64,000 nucleotides of DNA from Paenibacillus ihumii (GTDB lineage: Bacteria > Bacillota > Bacilli > Paenibacillales > Paenibacillaceae): assembly GCF_001403875.1 (NCBI RefSeq), contig NZ_LN884299.1, positions 3,995,674 to 4,059,673 of the forward strand, given 5' to 3'. A model generated the notes under the pieces. That model was not told where the DNA came from, made no database searches, and saw nothing but the letters and a program-made list of their open reading frames with translations. A program made the translations under genes and the position numbers. Positions 1-8,579 of this stretch are shown here, piece by piece (position 1 is the stretch's first letter; each line of letters starts with the position of its first letter).

Positions 1-655
1 GCACGTTCTCATCCTCGGCGGCAAAGCCTCTTTTAACCGTGCCTTCAAGCAGCTTCTCTATATTGGTGTACAAATTATGCGGCGCCTTCCGCGATTTATC
101 CCTCCAGAAATAGGCGCCGGCATTCGTAATCTCATCCAGGTCTTCCTTGCGCTGCTGCTGAAGAATAGCAAACGCATCATTGCTTGCTCCCGCGTGAACG
201 AGTACGCCGTGATAGCTCTCCCCGAGGTCGATCATGTAAGGCCGTATGCTGCGAACGGGACCGATACGGGTCGTCTCATCCCCGCTCTGGTAAATCGCGA
301 TCAGCCGGGTAACCCCGCCCTCCGCCAGCACCTCATATATGATATCCGCCTGGCCCAAGCCGGACTGCGGCCTGGCTGCCGGAGCATTGTTGATCATGAC
401 TGCAAGCGGCCTCCGGGTCACCGGCTCCTCTACCGGCAGGCCGGTCAAGGGCGCCTTATACAAGATTGGCGGCTCCTCTACGATCGGCTCCTCGGCAAGC
501 ACCGGGATCTCCTGCTCCTCGTTCCCGCTTCCCGGCGCGGCGGCTTTCTCCTGCCCGCAAGCCGGGATAATAAACAGGCTCGACAACAATAAGAACAACA
601 GCATGCGTTTTGGTCGGTTTGATCGGTATGATCCATTAGAACAATTCAAATTCAT
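1..655 (-). CDS. YerB-like lipoprotein (DUF3048), 5' part only
   Basis: The gene runs off the left edge, so only about 218 N-terminal residues are visible. A basic start and hydrophobic stretch end in the lipobox IPAC, so this should be an exported lipoprotein. A Glu/Pro-rich linker follows, then a segment with LTGLPV, AVMINNAP, RPQSGL and ADIIYEVLAEGG, which I recognise as the DUF3048 (YerB) family. The biochemical function of the family is not settled. The ATG at 655 lies only 2 nt after GGAGG, whereas an in-frame TTG at 649 has 8 nt spacing, so the true start may be the TTG. It reads divergently from nothing nearby and is separated from the next leftward gene by a terminator. Confidence 0.85.
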   Translation of the reverse strand, partial: MNLNCSNGSYRSNRPKRMLLFLLLSSLFIIPACGQEKAAAPGSGNEEQEIPVLAEEPIVEEPPILYKAPLTGLPVEEPVTRRPLAVMINNAPAARPQSGLGQADIIYEVLAEGGVTRLIAIYQSGDETTRIGPVRSIRPYMIDLGESYHGVLVHAGASNDAFAILQQQRKEDLDEITNAGAYFWRDKSRKAPHNLYTNIEKLLEGTVKRGFAAEDENV

Positions 656-732
656 ATCCTCCGAGCACCATGTTTTTCCTCATATTATACGCCGAATGTC
701 TATAGGACGGAAAGACATGATTGCCAGAAGCA

Positions 733-773
733 ATAAAAGAAGCGCAGCAGCCGAGCAAATCGGCAGCTGCGCT
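733..773 (-). terminator. Rho-independent terminator of the alpha/beta hydrolase gene
   Basis: A 14-bp stem with one mismatch (AGCGCAGC...GCTGCGCT) has a short loop at 741-773. On the minus strand it is followed by TCTTTTATT. It lies 44 nt past the stop of the hydrolase and before the start of the DUF3048 gene. Confidence 0.8.
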
Positions 774-816
774 GTGACCTTCATACAGGATATTCGCTTC
801 TGTTATATTTCAGTCT

Positions 817-1647
817 CTAAATCATCCAATGCTGCCAATCGCTCTGGACGGCTTCCAGACCGCGGAGCCATTCCTTGGTCTTCAATAGCAGCTGATCGCG
901 GTGCTCGCTGGAGGAATACGTGTGATCGCCCTGAAAAATAATTTCCTTGTCGCAGCGGCCTTCCGAACGCATCCAAAACACCTTCTGAAACAGAAAGGCA
1001 TAATCGACCGGTATCGCGTCGTCCGAGGTGCCATGAATAACCAGCACGTCCCCGTTGAACTTGATCGCCTCCTGGAAGGGCTGATAATTGCCGAGCGAAT
1101 CGAAGAACGCGGGGGTGAACCCGTAGCCGAGATAATCCGCGATGCCCTGATCCTTCGACCGGTCATAGACGTCCCGGCCGGTGATCTTCACAATGTCATT
1201 GAAGGGATAGCCGACAGCGGACCACAGGATGAGCTTCCTGACGCGGCGGTCCCGGACGGCCGTAAGAAGAGCGACCGCTCCGCCAAGACTATGCCCGATA
1301 AGGATCACCTGCGTGGGGTCAATGTCCCCGCAGCTTAATCCGTAATCCAGAACGGCGCGCGTCTGGGCGATCATGGAATCGATGCCTTGCTGCCCGTATT
1401 CTCCGCTGCTCTCCCCGCAGCCGATATAGTCAAACCGGATGACCAGATTGCCCTCCCCGGCCAGATCACGGGCCGCCTTGACGAACAGGCGGTCCACGCC
1501 GATCCGGCTGCCTACAAAGCCGTGGCAAATGATGATCAGCGGCACCCGATCCTTGCACCGTCCCTCGCGCTTGACTGTACCGTCAGGGTAATGAATACTG
1601 GCCGTTATTGTCTCTGCTCCATGATTAATGACGATTTGCCGTTCCAT
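817..1647 (-). CDS. Alpha/beta hydrolase, esterase or S33-like
   Basis: This 276-residue protein has the alpha/beta-hydrolase landmarks in order: oxyanion HG at 42-43, nucleophile elbow GHSLGG with Ser120, acid Asp209 or Asp210 in HGTSDD, and catalytic His242 in GDHTY. It lacks a signal peptide, so it should be cytoplasmic. The arrangement resembles the Hydrolase_4/cinnamoyl-esterase-like group, but the substrate cannot be told. AGGAGG sits 8 nt before the ATG. It is a single-gene unit with its own terminator. Confidence 0.85.
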   Translation of the reverse strand: MERQIVINHGAETITASIHYPDGTVKREGRCKDRVPLIIICHGFVGSRIGVDRLFVKAARDLAGEGNLVIRFDYIGCGESSGEYGQQGIDSMIAQTRAVLDYGLSCGDIDPTQVILIGHSLGGAVALLTAVRDRRVRKLILWSAVGYPFNDIVKITGRDVYDRSKDQGIADYLGYGFTPAFFDSLGNYQPFQEAIKFNGDVLVIHGTSDDAIPVDYAFLFQKVFWMRSEGRCDKEIIFQGDHTYSSSEHRDQLLLKTKEWLRGLEAVQSDWQHWMI

Positions 1648-1760
1648 CCGCTCAGCCTCCTAATTCCGCAATGCGATATATCAATTAATCCGATAAGTTT
1701 AATATGAATTATACACTTATCTTAGCATTACAAGAGACTGAGTGTCAATCGTTTCCTTCA

Positions 1761-1982
1761 TTAATCATAATACTGGCGAAAATAACTTTGCGTCAGCTCC
1801 TGGCCTTCCCTGGATCCGATTCCCGGAATATCTCCTTCAAGCCACGGCTCCGCATCCTGCACAGACCACTCCTCCGCAGCGAATTCCACTTCCTCATCAA
1901 TCGCCGTCACTTCTTCAAGGCTGCCTCTCGAATTACTGTTCAGCAAATATTTCCGGGTGAGCTCCGAATGGAACTTTACCAT
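1761..1982 (-). CDS. Possible small acidic protein, 73 residues
   Basis: This short open frame encodes a strongly acidic protein with EEVTAIDEEVEFAAEE in the middle and no membrane segment. It matches no family I recognise. The only upstream ribosome-binding candidate is a weak GGGGTG about 10 nt before the ATG. The antisense frame is also open over much of the region, so coding is uncertain. Composition and codon choice look more gene-like on the minus strand than on the plus strand. Confidence 0.35.
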   Translation of the reverse strand: MVKFHSELTRKYLLNSNSRGSLEEVTAIDEEVEFAAEEWSVQDAEPWLEGDIPGIGSREGQELTQSYFRQYYD

Positions 1983-2227
1983 GGCTTTGTTACACCCCGC
2001 TTCTGAGAATTGGAAGAATGGCGTTCAATTCTTCCTGCCCATTATTGTTGGAGCCGCGCCGTCTTTTTATTCCAGCCTTATCCGTGATTCTCCAGACTCA
2101 CTCATTTGACACTTCTGAGGACCCTTGCGGGAACAGCGAATCATGAAGTATACTACTGGAGAAAATCGGCAAAACACATACAGAAATGGGAGATTGAATT
2201 AGCCAATCCGCCTGGAAGGAGAGATTC

Positions 2228-2941
2228 ATGTACATTCACGAGATGATCAGGGAGACGAATCAATTAAGAGGGCAGATGTCCCCGGCTAATGAGGCTTATT
2301 TCGGAGAAATGGTAATGTATTTCCGTTCCGGATCTAGTTCGCTTACCGAAGCCAAGGGTGAAGAGCTTCTGCTGGAGCTGGCCCGGCGCATCGTTAAGAA
2401 CCAGGAGAAGAATATTTCGGCTTCCGAGCTATTCGGCGATAATCCGAGAGCATACTGCGAGCAGCTTGCGGAGGATGTAATGATGAGAAAGCCGCGCAGC
2501 CTGCAGGATAAAATCAAATATTACACGATGATCCCCTGGGTTGCGTTAACTTGGGTATTCTTCATTTACATGCTTACAGGCTTCTTTAGCAAGTGGTTCG
2601 GCGGCGAGCTGGAATATACCCAGATCAGCACGGCCTCGCTGCTTCTGATCGCCGTTCTCGCGATTGCGCTGATCGAAGGGGTGACCCGGTATCTCGGTCC
2701 AGGAAGCAAACGAAGAACGGAGCAGCCGAAGGAGCAGGAACAGCCTCAGGGCCGGCCGGCAACATTCAATCCCAGAACAATAGCGGTTTATATCGGGATT
2801 ACCGCAGCCATCGCCATAGTCGGCCTTGTCTTGACCTGGCTTCTGCCCGCCTTCACCGTCTCGCCTTGGGACAGCCTTATCATTTTCATTATTGGCATCG
2901 TCGGCCAGAAGCTGATCTTCGGCCGGAAGAACAAGACCTAA
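2228..2941 (+). CDS. DUF1129-like integral membrane protein
   Basis: The protein has 237 residues. A soluble helical N-terminal region (about 1-95) is followed by four predicted membrane segments near 104-124, 133-152, 184-208 and 212-232. A charged Gln/Glu/Pro linker separates the second and third segments. This resembles the DUF1129 family of Firmicute membrane proteins, whose function is unknown. GGAAGGAG precedes the ATG by about 6 nt. It is a monocistronic unit ending in a strong terminator. Confidence 0.8.
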   Translation: MYIHEMIRETNQLRGQMSPANEAYFGEMVMYFRSGSSSLTEAKGEELLLELARRIVKNQEKNISASELFGDNPRAYCEQLAEDVMMRKPRSLQDKIKYYTMIPWVALTWVFFIYMLTGFFSKWFGGELEYTQISTASLLLIAVLAIALIEGVTRYLGPGSKRRTEQPKEQEQPQGRPATFNPRTIAVYIGITAAIAIVGLVLTWLLPAFTVSPWDSLIIFIIGIVGQKLIFGRKNKT

Positions 2942-2964
2942 TTTATCGATTAGGATGCAGTATA

Positions 2965-3001
2965 CAAAGGGGCCAAGCAGTATATTCTGCCTGGCCCTTT
3001 T
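2965..3001 (+). terminator. Rho-independent terminator after the DUF1129-like gene
   Basis: A near-perfect GC-rich stem (AAAGGGGCCAAGCAG pairing with CTGCCTGGCCCTTT) starts 24 nt after the stop codon and runs into TTTT. Confidence 0.8.
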
Positions 3002-3109
3002 CAGCTTCACATGACCATGGGATGACAATGTCTTGGACATTTTGATACATTTGCGATTCCTGCCTCAGGTAAACTGCAAGATGAGATTTTTTAAATGAAG
3101 GAGTTGCTA

Positions 3110-3829
3110 ATGGTGTTCATTAAACATTTAAATAAATACTTATTATTTATGGTTATCTCATTTACGCTTGCAGCCTGCGGCCATGCCGGCGAACAGGCGG
3201 ATACAAGCAACGCTGTCCCTTCATCCGCCTTGCCCGACCAGAGCCTGATCCATCTGGTCAAGGCCCAGGATGTAGTTATTTCTGCAGCCAAGCATACGGA
3301 TTCCAACCTCTTTAAGGGACTCGTCGTTCAAGCCGGTCAACTCAGCAAGGAATTCGACTGGGCCAATGTGACGAATCCGACCTACTATCCCGCCGTTCAT
3401 ATTGCCGATATTAATGGTGACGGCGTAAATGAAATCGTCATTATCCTGACCACGAAATACGGAACAGGAATCAAAGAGCAAGAAATCCATGTCCTGAACA
3501 AGGACGAGCTGTCCGAGCTTGCGCTGGAAAACCCCCTTCAGGTCTTACAAGAACGGGTAGCCTCTGAAATCAGCCATGAACAGGGTCAGGTCAAGGTCAG
3601 TGTGGAGGCTGCAGGGAGCAAGGTAGAGAGAACGTATTCGGAGGAGGATGCGGTAGTCTGGAATGAAGAGGTCGCATTCGGCTCGATCATCAGATACAGC
3701 GTATCCGACGGCATCATCACCGCTGCGGTTCCAGGGAGCGTCTCCCCGGCGTCCTTCGCCGTGAACGCCCTCTTGGAATACGGCCCTGACCTCAAGGTCA
3801 GGTCGATCCGCCTGGAGCCGGCCCTGTAG
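3110..3829 (+). CDS. Exported lipoprotein with FG-GAP-like calcium loop
   Basis: The 239-residue protein has a hydrophobic signal sequence ending in the lipobox LAAC, so it should be anchored outside the membrane. Around residue 100 lies DINGDGVNEIVIIL, the Asp/Asn/Gly-rich loop plus beta-strand pattern of FG-GAP/VCBS repeats, which usually binds calcium. The rest matches no family I know. An in-frame ATG at 3095 exists, but AAGGAG falls inside its first codons and sits 6 nt before the ATG at 3110, which is therefore the likely start. Confidence 0.75.
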   Translation: MVFIKHLNKYLLFMVISFTLAACGHAGEQADTSNAVPSSALPDQSLIHLVKAQDVVISAAKHTDSNLFKGLVVQAGQLSKEFDWANVTNPTYYPAVHIADINGDGVNEIVIILTTKYGTGIKEQEIHVLNKDELSELALENPLQVLQERVASEISHEQGQVKVSVEAAGSKVERTYSEEDAVVWNEEVAFGSIIRYSVSDGIITAAVPGSVSPASFAVNALLEYGPDLKVRSIRLEPAL

Positions 3830-3893
3830 CCGCCCGGCTGGGGAGTATTCCCCGCCCGAGGAGAACCCTCTGGATTCGCAATAGCGAACAATC

Positions 3894-3933
3894 GAAGAAA
3901 CCTCAGGCCAGCAGCTTGGCGCGAGGTTTCTTC
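3894..3933. terminator. Bidirectional terminator hairpin
   Basis: A perfect 11-bp outer stem (GAAGAAACCTC with GAGGTTTCTTC) and an inner GCCA/TGGC pairing lie between the convergent lipoprotein gene and the leftward ABC permease gene, only 3 nt past the permease stop. Confidence 0.75.
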
Positions 3934-3936
3934 GGC

Positions 3937-4695
3937 TTATATTTCGACTTTCTTGCTCATTAAATAATTGATAGACAGCAGCATCAAAGCTATAACCGCC
4001 CCTTCAAACAGCAGCTGCCCTACTGATAGCATCGGTATGTTCGACATGATCTCGGCATTGACCGACTTATTGGAGTATTCCATGATGCCTACGCTGAACC
4101 TCATCGTGTCATATCCTCTGAACAGCACAATCTCTACCCAGCTTATTACATATTGAATCACAATGAATGCCAAGATCCCGACCCATGTCCCCGCTTTGCC
4201 CCGCAGACTGACACTGGCCCCGATCGTCATAGATACAAGAATGCTCATCATCAGAAAGGTGAGCGACCAGCCTGATGCAAAAATCACTTTGAGCCATCCC
4301 ATCGCATCCGTAACCGCCAGCTCTTGCGGCCACAAGGAGCCCGAATAGACATACGTACTATAAATCCAATAGTGGATAATGGCTATGGCCGATAATACCG
4401 CGACCGTCAGCCACAGCAGCACGATGCTGGACACGGCCGTCCAGAACGGACGAATCGGCAGCAGTCTGCGGTTGTAGGCTTTCATGTTATTCTCGTACGT
4501 CTTGGAGGCAATGATCAGCAGAATGATCCCGGTCATCGTATACAGCATGAACGAGAGTACCAATATGATTGATTGTTCCCAGCCTCTGGCATTGCCCACA
4601 ACCCCGATGACGATTTGCAGGAACAACAGTACAGCAAGAAGGCCCAGCAATAAATTCGCATTTCGCTTCCAATCGTACTTAAGCAGCCTCAACAT
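3937..4695 (-). CDS. ABC-2 type transporter permease
   Basis: This 252-residue protein is very hydrophobic, with about six membrane segments and a short basic N-terminus (MLRLLKYDWKRN), as in ABC-2 permeases. Its ATG overlaps the stop of the ATPase gene as TAATG, so the two are translationally coupled. With that ATPase and the YtrA-type regulator upstream it forms the last part of a leftward operon. The substrate cannot be inferred. In Bacillus subtilis, related YtrBC systems respond to cell-wall-active compounds. Confidence 0.85.
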   Translation of the reverse strand: MLRLLKYDWKRNANLLLGLLAVLLFLQIVIGVVGNARGWEQSIILVLSFMLYTMTGIILLIIASKTYENNMKAYNRRLLPIRPFWTAVSSIVLLWLTVAVLSAIAIIHYWIYSTYVYSGSLWPQELAVTDAMGWLKVIFASGWSLTFLMMSILVSMTIGASVSLRGKAGTWVGILAFIVIQYVISWVEIVLFRGYDTMRFSVGIMEYSNKSVNAEIMSNIPMLSVGQLLFEGAVIALMLLSINYLMSKKVEI

Positions 4696-5390
4696 TATGC
4701 ATACACCTCTTTAAACATGTCATCCACACTTTTACCATATTTCATCCGAAGCGCCTCTACCTCCTGCTGCATCACGATTTCACCCTCACGGATAAAAATC
4801 ACTTCATCAAAAATCCGTTCAATGTCCCGAACGAGATGGGTAGAGATAAGAAGGCTGCTATCCTCGTTATAAAATTCCACGATCGCATCCAATATTTTAT
4901 CGCGCGCCACCGGGTCCACTCCGCCAATCGGCTCATCCAGCAGGTACAGCTTGGCGTTCCTGGACAGGGTCAACGTCAAATGCAGCCGCTCGTTCATCCC
5001 TTTGGACAAGGAGGTAACTCGCTCCTTCTCATTTAGATTCATAAAGTCGAGCATCTTCCGCGCCTTCTCTTCATCAAAATCCGCATAGAAATCCCGGTAG
5101 AAATGAACTGCATCCCGGACCTTCATCCACGATTCCGTTAACGGCTGATCCGGCATGAACGACACGTCCGCTTTTGTCTTCAAGCCTGGCGTATTGCTCT
5201 TCACTGCAGCAGTTCCTCGAGTGGACGGAATCAGTCCAGCCGCGATTTTCATGATCGTGCTCTTGCCGCTGCCGTTCGTTCCCAGGAGGCCGACGATTTT
5301 ACCGGCCCCGATGGAGAAAGAGACATCACGCAGAGCCTTCTTGGAACCATAGGATTTGGATACACTTTTAAATTCCAGTATATTTTCCAC
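4695..5390 (-). CDS. ABC transporter ATP-binding protein
   Basis: At 231 residues this is a single nucleotide-binding domain. Walker A is GTNGSGKST at 37-45, the signature is the atypical LSKGMNERL, and Walker B is LYLLDEPIGGVD. The SKGM/SKGN signature variant is typical of YtrB-like ATPases paired with YtrA regulators. The start is GTG with AAAGGGG about 10 nt upstream. It lies 58 nt after the GntR gene and overlaps the permease start by 1 nt. Confidence 0.9.
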   Translation of the reverse strand: MENILEFKSVSKSYGSKKALRDVSFSIGAGKIVGLLGTNGSGKSTIMKIAAGLIPSTRGTAAVKSNTPGLKTKADVSFMPDQPLTESWMKVRDAVHFYRDFYADFDEEKARKMLDFMNLNEKERVTSLSKGMNERLHLTLTLSRNAKLYLLDEPIGGVDPVARDKILDAIVEFYNEDSSLLISTHLVRDIERIFDEVIFIREGEIVMQQEVEALRMKYGKSVDDMFKEVYA

Positions 5391-5448
5391 GGTATTCGTT
5401 CCCCTTTGCTAACTGATGATGATATACTGATGATCCTGTCCAGCCCTT

Positions 5449-5841
5449 TCAATCGCTTGACCGGCTTGATCCGGCTGCCCCTTCCTGAACCGCTTCAGCA
5501 ACGATCGCGGCGATATCCTCGCTCGTGAAACCGAGCTCCTGCATGCCATGAATGAACCGTTCCAGCAAATCTCCCGCCATTTCCTTCTTGATCATCATAA
5601 TTTTCGATTCCTCACTTGTCACGTATCTTCCTAACCCTCTTCTGGTCTCTACAATCGCTTCCCGCTCCAGCTCCTGGAACGTCCGCTGCACCGTGTTTGG
5701 ATTAATTTGCAGCTCAGCAGCAAGCTCCCGGACGGAGGGGATCTTCTCCCCCGCCTTCAGCTTGCCGGTTACAATCTCTCTCTTGATATAATTCATGATC
5801 TGCAAATAAATCGGCAAATTATTATCAAATTCAATACTCAC
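5449..5841 (-). CDS. YtrA-type GntR transcriptional regulator
   Basis: The 130-residue protein has an N-terminal winged helix with the GntR signature (LPIYLQIMNYIKREI, PSVRELAAELQINPNTVQR, RRGLGRYV) and only a short helical C-terminal region of about 50 residues. That is the YtrA subfamily layout, which lacks a ligand-binding domain. These proteins usually repress the ABC operon in which they lie. It sits between two ATPase/permease pairs, 49 nt after the first permease. A paralogue is encoded at 9281-9649. Confidence 0.9.
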   Translation of the reverse strand: MSIEFDNNLPIYLQIMNYIKREIVTGKLKAGEKIPSVRELAAELQINPNTVQRTFQELEREAIVETRRGLGRYVTSEESKIMMIKKEMAGDLLERFIHGMQELGFTSEDIAAIVAEAVQEGAAGSSRSSD

Positions 5842-5889
5842 AATGCGTCGTACCCCTTTCCGCTCTATGCCCTCATGAGGTCATGCCCC

Positions 5890-6648
5890 TTAGGCGACAT
5901 CCCGTTTCTTAAACGTAACAAAGCTGGCCCCGAGAAACAAGAACATATAAACAGCCAATACGATGAGCGAGAAAGTCATGGTCATCCCCTGAAATGGCGG
6001 GCTGCCATTCGCATATACCGACAAGTCGGCATTCGTAAACAGCAAATACTTGACGAAGGAATATTTGGACAGCAGGGCAACAATCAGCCCTTCCAGCATC
6101 AGCAGGGTCATGCCGATGCCGATCGTCGCTCCGCTGGAGCGGGTAAGCGTCCCGATCATGAACGTGACGGTCACATAGATCGTCAGATATACCCCATGGT
6201 ACAGCGCAGCGGCGAGCAATTGGCTTAACTCGGCAATGCCCGAGAAGCCGAACATCACTGCTCCCGTAGCCAGTCCTGCGAATAAAGCATATAGCGTAAG
6301 CAGGAACGAATATATCAGGACAATCGCATACTTGGAAGCCAGAATCTTGCTGCGGCTGACCGAGCGTATCAACAGCAGCTTGATCGTTCCGCCGCTGAAC
6401 TCCTTGGATACGATGCCCGCCGTACAGATGATGCTAAGGATGACCAGAAACTGTCCGAGCCCGTTTTTTGCCACGATCACCTCAGCAAATTGGGGAGCCG
6501 TCAGAACATTTTGCAGCCCTCCCATGAACTGAGTCAGATAGGCAATAAGCAGGATGAACCCTGTAATGATCGCATAAGGCACAAAAAAGCTGCGCTTCTT
6601 GAACATTTTCAACCATTCATTCAAAATCAGATTACCAAAACTACGCAA
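5890..6648 (-). CDS. ABC-2 type transporter permease (TTG start)
   Basis: The frame extends far upstream, but the first part merely shadows the ATPase gene. The protein proper starts at a TTG at 6648, with GGAGG 8 nt before it and an 8-nt overlap with the ATPase stop. That gives 252 residues with about six membrane helices and the permease motif SKEFSGGTIKLLLIRSVSR in the first cytoplasmic loop. The motif is shared with the permease at 10905-11594 (SREYSTGTIRLLLIRPLPR), showing the two pairs are paralogous. Confidence 0.88.
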   Translation of the reverse strand: MRSFGNLILNEWLKMFKKRSFFVPYAIITGFILLIAYLTQFMGGLQNVLTAPQFAEVIVAKNGLGQFLVILSIICTAGIVSKEFSGGTIKLLLIRSVSRSKILASKYAIVLIYSFLLTLYALFAGLATGAVMFGFSGIAELSQLLAAALYHGVYLTIYVTVTFMIGTLTRSSGATIGIGMTLLMLEGLIVALLSKYSFVKYLLFTNADLSVYANGSPPFQGMTMTFSLIVLAVYMFLFLGASFVTFKKRDVA

Positions 6649-7591
6649 TGTTATTCCCTCCCGTCCATTTGAGGAACTCATCCTCCAGCGACTCCCGGCT
6701 TTCCTCCATCCGATACAAGCCGATCCGCTCTTCACCGAGCGCCTGTACGATACGCGGAATATGACGGTCGCGCACGACAATCGTAATTTCCCTCTGCTCG
6801 GGAGCAATGCCGGCAATCGTAACCTCCTCCATTCGCTGCAGAGTTTCTTTGGCCCGTCTGGCATCATCGACCCGCAGCTTTAGCTTCACGTACTCCATTT
6901 CATTTTGCGGCGTATCCAAATTTCTCACTGTCACGAGCTCGCCTTGCTGGATCACGACGACCCGGCTGCACATCAGCTCCATTTCCGACAGCAAATGGCT
7001 GGATACGAGAACGGCGATCCCTTCCTCGCGGGCAATCTGCTTCAGATAATCCCGCATCTCCCGGATGCCTGCCGGATCGAGTCCGTTCGTCGGTTCGTCG
7101 AGGATCAGGATCGCTGGCCTATGCAGCAGCGCCTGCGCAATCCCCAGCCGCTGGCGCATGCCGAGCGAGTACGCCTTGACCTTCTTGTGCAGCGCCTGCT
7201 CAAGCCCCACCAGCTTCACAACCTCAAGAATCCTCTCCTCCGTAACCCCCTCTGCCATGCGTTGAAACTGCTTCAAATTATCATAACCGGTCATATAGCC
7301 ATAGAACTCCGGGTTCTCAATAATGCCGCCGATATGGGCCACTGCTTCTGTGAAATTTCGGCGCACGCTCTTGCCTTTGACGAGAATATCGCCTTCGCTC
7401 ATGGAGATCAGGCCGACAATCATCCGGATCGTTGTCGTCTTGCCTGCTCCGTTGGGACCCAGCAATCCGACAATCTCCCCTTTTCGAATATCAAACGACA
7501 ATCGGTGAACGAGGAATTTGCTTCCAATTTTCTTGCTGACTTCATTCACCGAAAGTACGGTAGGATATGTCTCTAGTTCGTGTACGTTCAT
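6641..7591 (-). CDS. BcrA-like ABC transporter ATP-binding protein
   Basis: The start used is the ATG at 7591, with GGGGAG 7 nt upstream; an upstream ATG at 7633 has no site. The 316-residue protein has Walker A GPNGAGKT at 45-52, signature YSLGMRQRLG and Walker B ILILDEPTNGLDPAGI. This is the BcrA/bacitracin-export class. A C-terminal extension of about 90 residues follows the ATPase core. It is the first gene of a leftward operon with permease, GntR regulator, second ATPase and second permease. Its promoter carries a motif shared with the divergent cluster. Confidence 0.9.
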   Translation of the reverse strand: MNVHELETYPTVLSVNEVSKKIGSKFLVHRLSFDIRKGEIVGLLGPNGAGKTTTIRMIVGLISMSEGDILVKGKSVRRNFTEAVAHIGGIIENPEFYGYMTGYDNLKQFQRMAEGVTEERILEVVKLVGLEQALHKKVKAYSLGMRQRLGIAQALLHRPAILILDEPTNGLDPAGIREMRDYLKQIAREEGIAVLVSSHLLSEMELMCSRVVVIQQGELVTVRNLDTPQNEMEYVKLKLRVDDARRAKETLQRMEEVTIAGIAPEQREITIVVRDRHIPRIVQALGEERIGLYRMEESRESLEDEFLKWTGGNNIA

Positions 7592-7624
7592 CCTCCCACT
7601 CCCCTGTACCAGTGTTATAATTGA

Positions 7625-7653
7625 ATAGTACACTAGTGTTCGGTTACTGTAAA
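7625..7653 (-). promoter_or_regulatory. SigmaA-type promoter of the first ABC operon with operator-like dyad
   Basis: TTTACA (7648-7653) and TACTAT (7625-7630) are separated by 17 nt. The spacer includes the palindrome ACACTAGTGT (7630-7639). The string TAGTGTACTAT that overlaps the -10 recurs at the promoter at 9808-9844, which suggests a common YtrA-type regulator. Confidence 0.7.
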
Positions 7654-7673
7654 GCCCTTTTCTAATTTTTCAC

Positions 7674-7704
7674 AAAAAAACGCCGGAGAGCTTACTCTCC
7701 AGCG
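7674..7704 (-). terminator. Terminator of the second leftward ABC operon
   Basis: A 10-bp stem with one wobble (CGCTGGAGAG/CTCTCCGGCG, loop TAAG) is followed on the minus strand by seven T. It lies downstream of the permease that ends at 7794 and just upstream of the next leftward promoter. Confidence 0.88.
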
Positions 7705-7793
7705 CTGGGCTGTGAACAGGATCTGACACATTTATTCTATTCATGGGCTAACTCCTAATTTGAGGCGAGCTGGCTTAACTAGTTTACTATACT

Positions 7794-8579
7794 TCAAATT
7801 TGAACCGCCCGATCCACCAACTTACCGCTAATCCAAATGAGCAGTATCGAATAAACAAGCTGCGGGAGCATTGTTCCCAGTGAGAAAACCGTTAGCTCTG
7901 ACAATACATTTATCGTATGAGCCATCTCCTGCTGATTTAACAACATCGGCTGAATCCATTCTGTCATAGCAGATGTAAGCATTCCCCAGGATACTAACTT
8001 AGTGTAGCCTGTCGTATCATGAAATAATAATTGAAGGAGACTTGGGATCAGTAAAAAGCCTGCGACTAAGAGCAGCCTGAATCGGGTGACACTTTTCCCG
8101 ATAATAATCGCACATATCACTTGACTGCCCGAGAGAATGGACATAATCATCGTCCCGAGAAGGATAACCCAAAATTCAGAGATAAACCAATGGACGGCTT
8201 GAGTGACCATATCATTGTCCGCTCCCAGAACATAACTATACAGCAGCGCCAATGAACCGTTGCAGACTAATAAAGATAGGATCATCATAGCTATTCCAGC
8301 GACAAACTTAGATGTAATAAGTACTAAACCTGAATGTGGCAGGTTAAGCCAATGGGTTAAGGTTTTATGTTTCCATTCGACAATCATTGAATAAATCATC
8401 CAAGCCGGCAAGTAGATCACATGAAATATAATCATTACAAGCAGGCTATAGAGCAAGACTTGAGTCTCATTGAGAAAGAACAGAGAGGATGCACCGAGTA
8501 TGATGACGAGCAAGTTGAAATAAAGCCACATCCTCGCTGCTCTGAACTCTTTAGTAAACAACGCGATCCAAGATGTCAT
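7794..8579 (-). CDS. ABC-2 type transporter permease
   Basis: This 261-residue protein has about six hydrophobic segments and no soluble domain. The ATG overlaps the ATPase stop (ATGA), so the pair is coupled. It lies downstream of a YtrA-type regulator and a YtrB-like ATPase and resembles in layout the permease at 3937-4695. This unit is thus a second copy of the same regulator-ATPase-permease plan. The substrate is unknown. Confidence 0.85.
   Translation of the reverse strand: MTSWIALFTKEFRAARMWLYFNLLVIILGASSLFFLNETQVLLYSLLVMIIFHVIYLPAWMIYSMIVEWKHKTLTHWLNLPHSGLVLITSKFVAGIAMMILSLLVCNGSLALLYSYVLGADNDMVTQAVHWFISEFWVILLGTMIMSILSGSQVICAIIIGKSVTRFRLLLVAGFLLIPSLLQLLFHDTTGYTKLVSWGMLTSAMTEWIQPMLLNQQEMAHTINVLSELTVFSLGTMLPQLVYSILLIWISGKLVDRAVQI

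Noticed and set aside
11..941. Rightward frames over the left edge (77-592, 339-941)
   Set aside because: They are antisense to the recognisable DUF3048 protein and to the terminator.
1704..2006. Rightward 100-codon frame
   Set aside because: No ribosome-binding site and composition like an antisense shadow of the acidic leftward frame.
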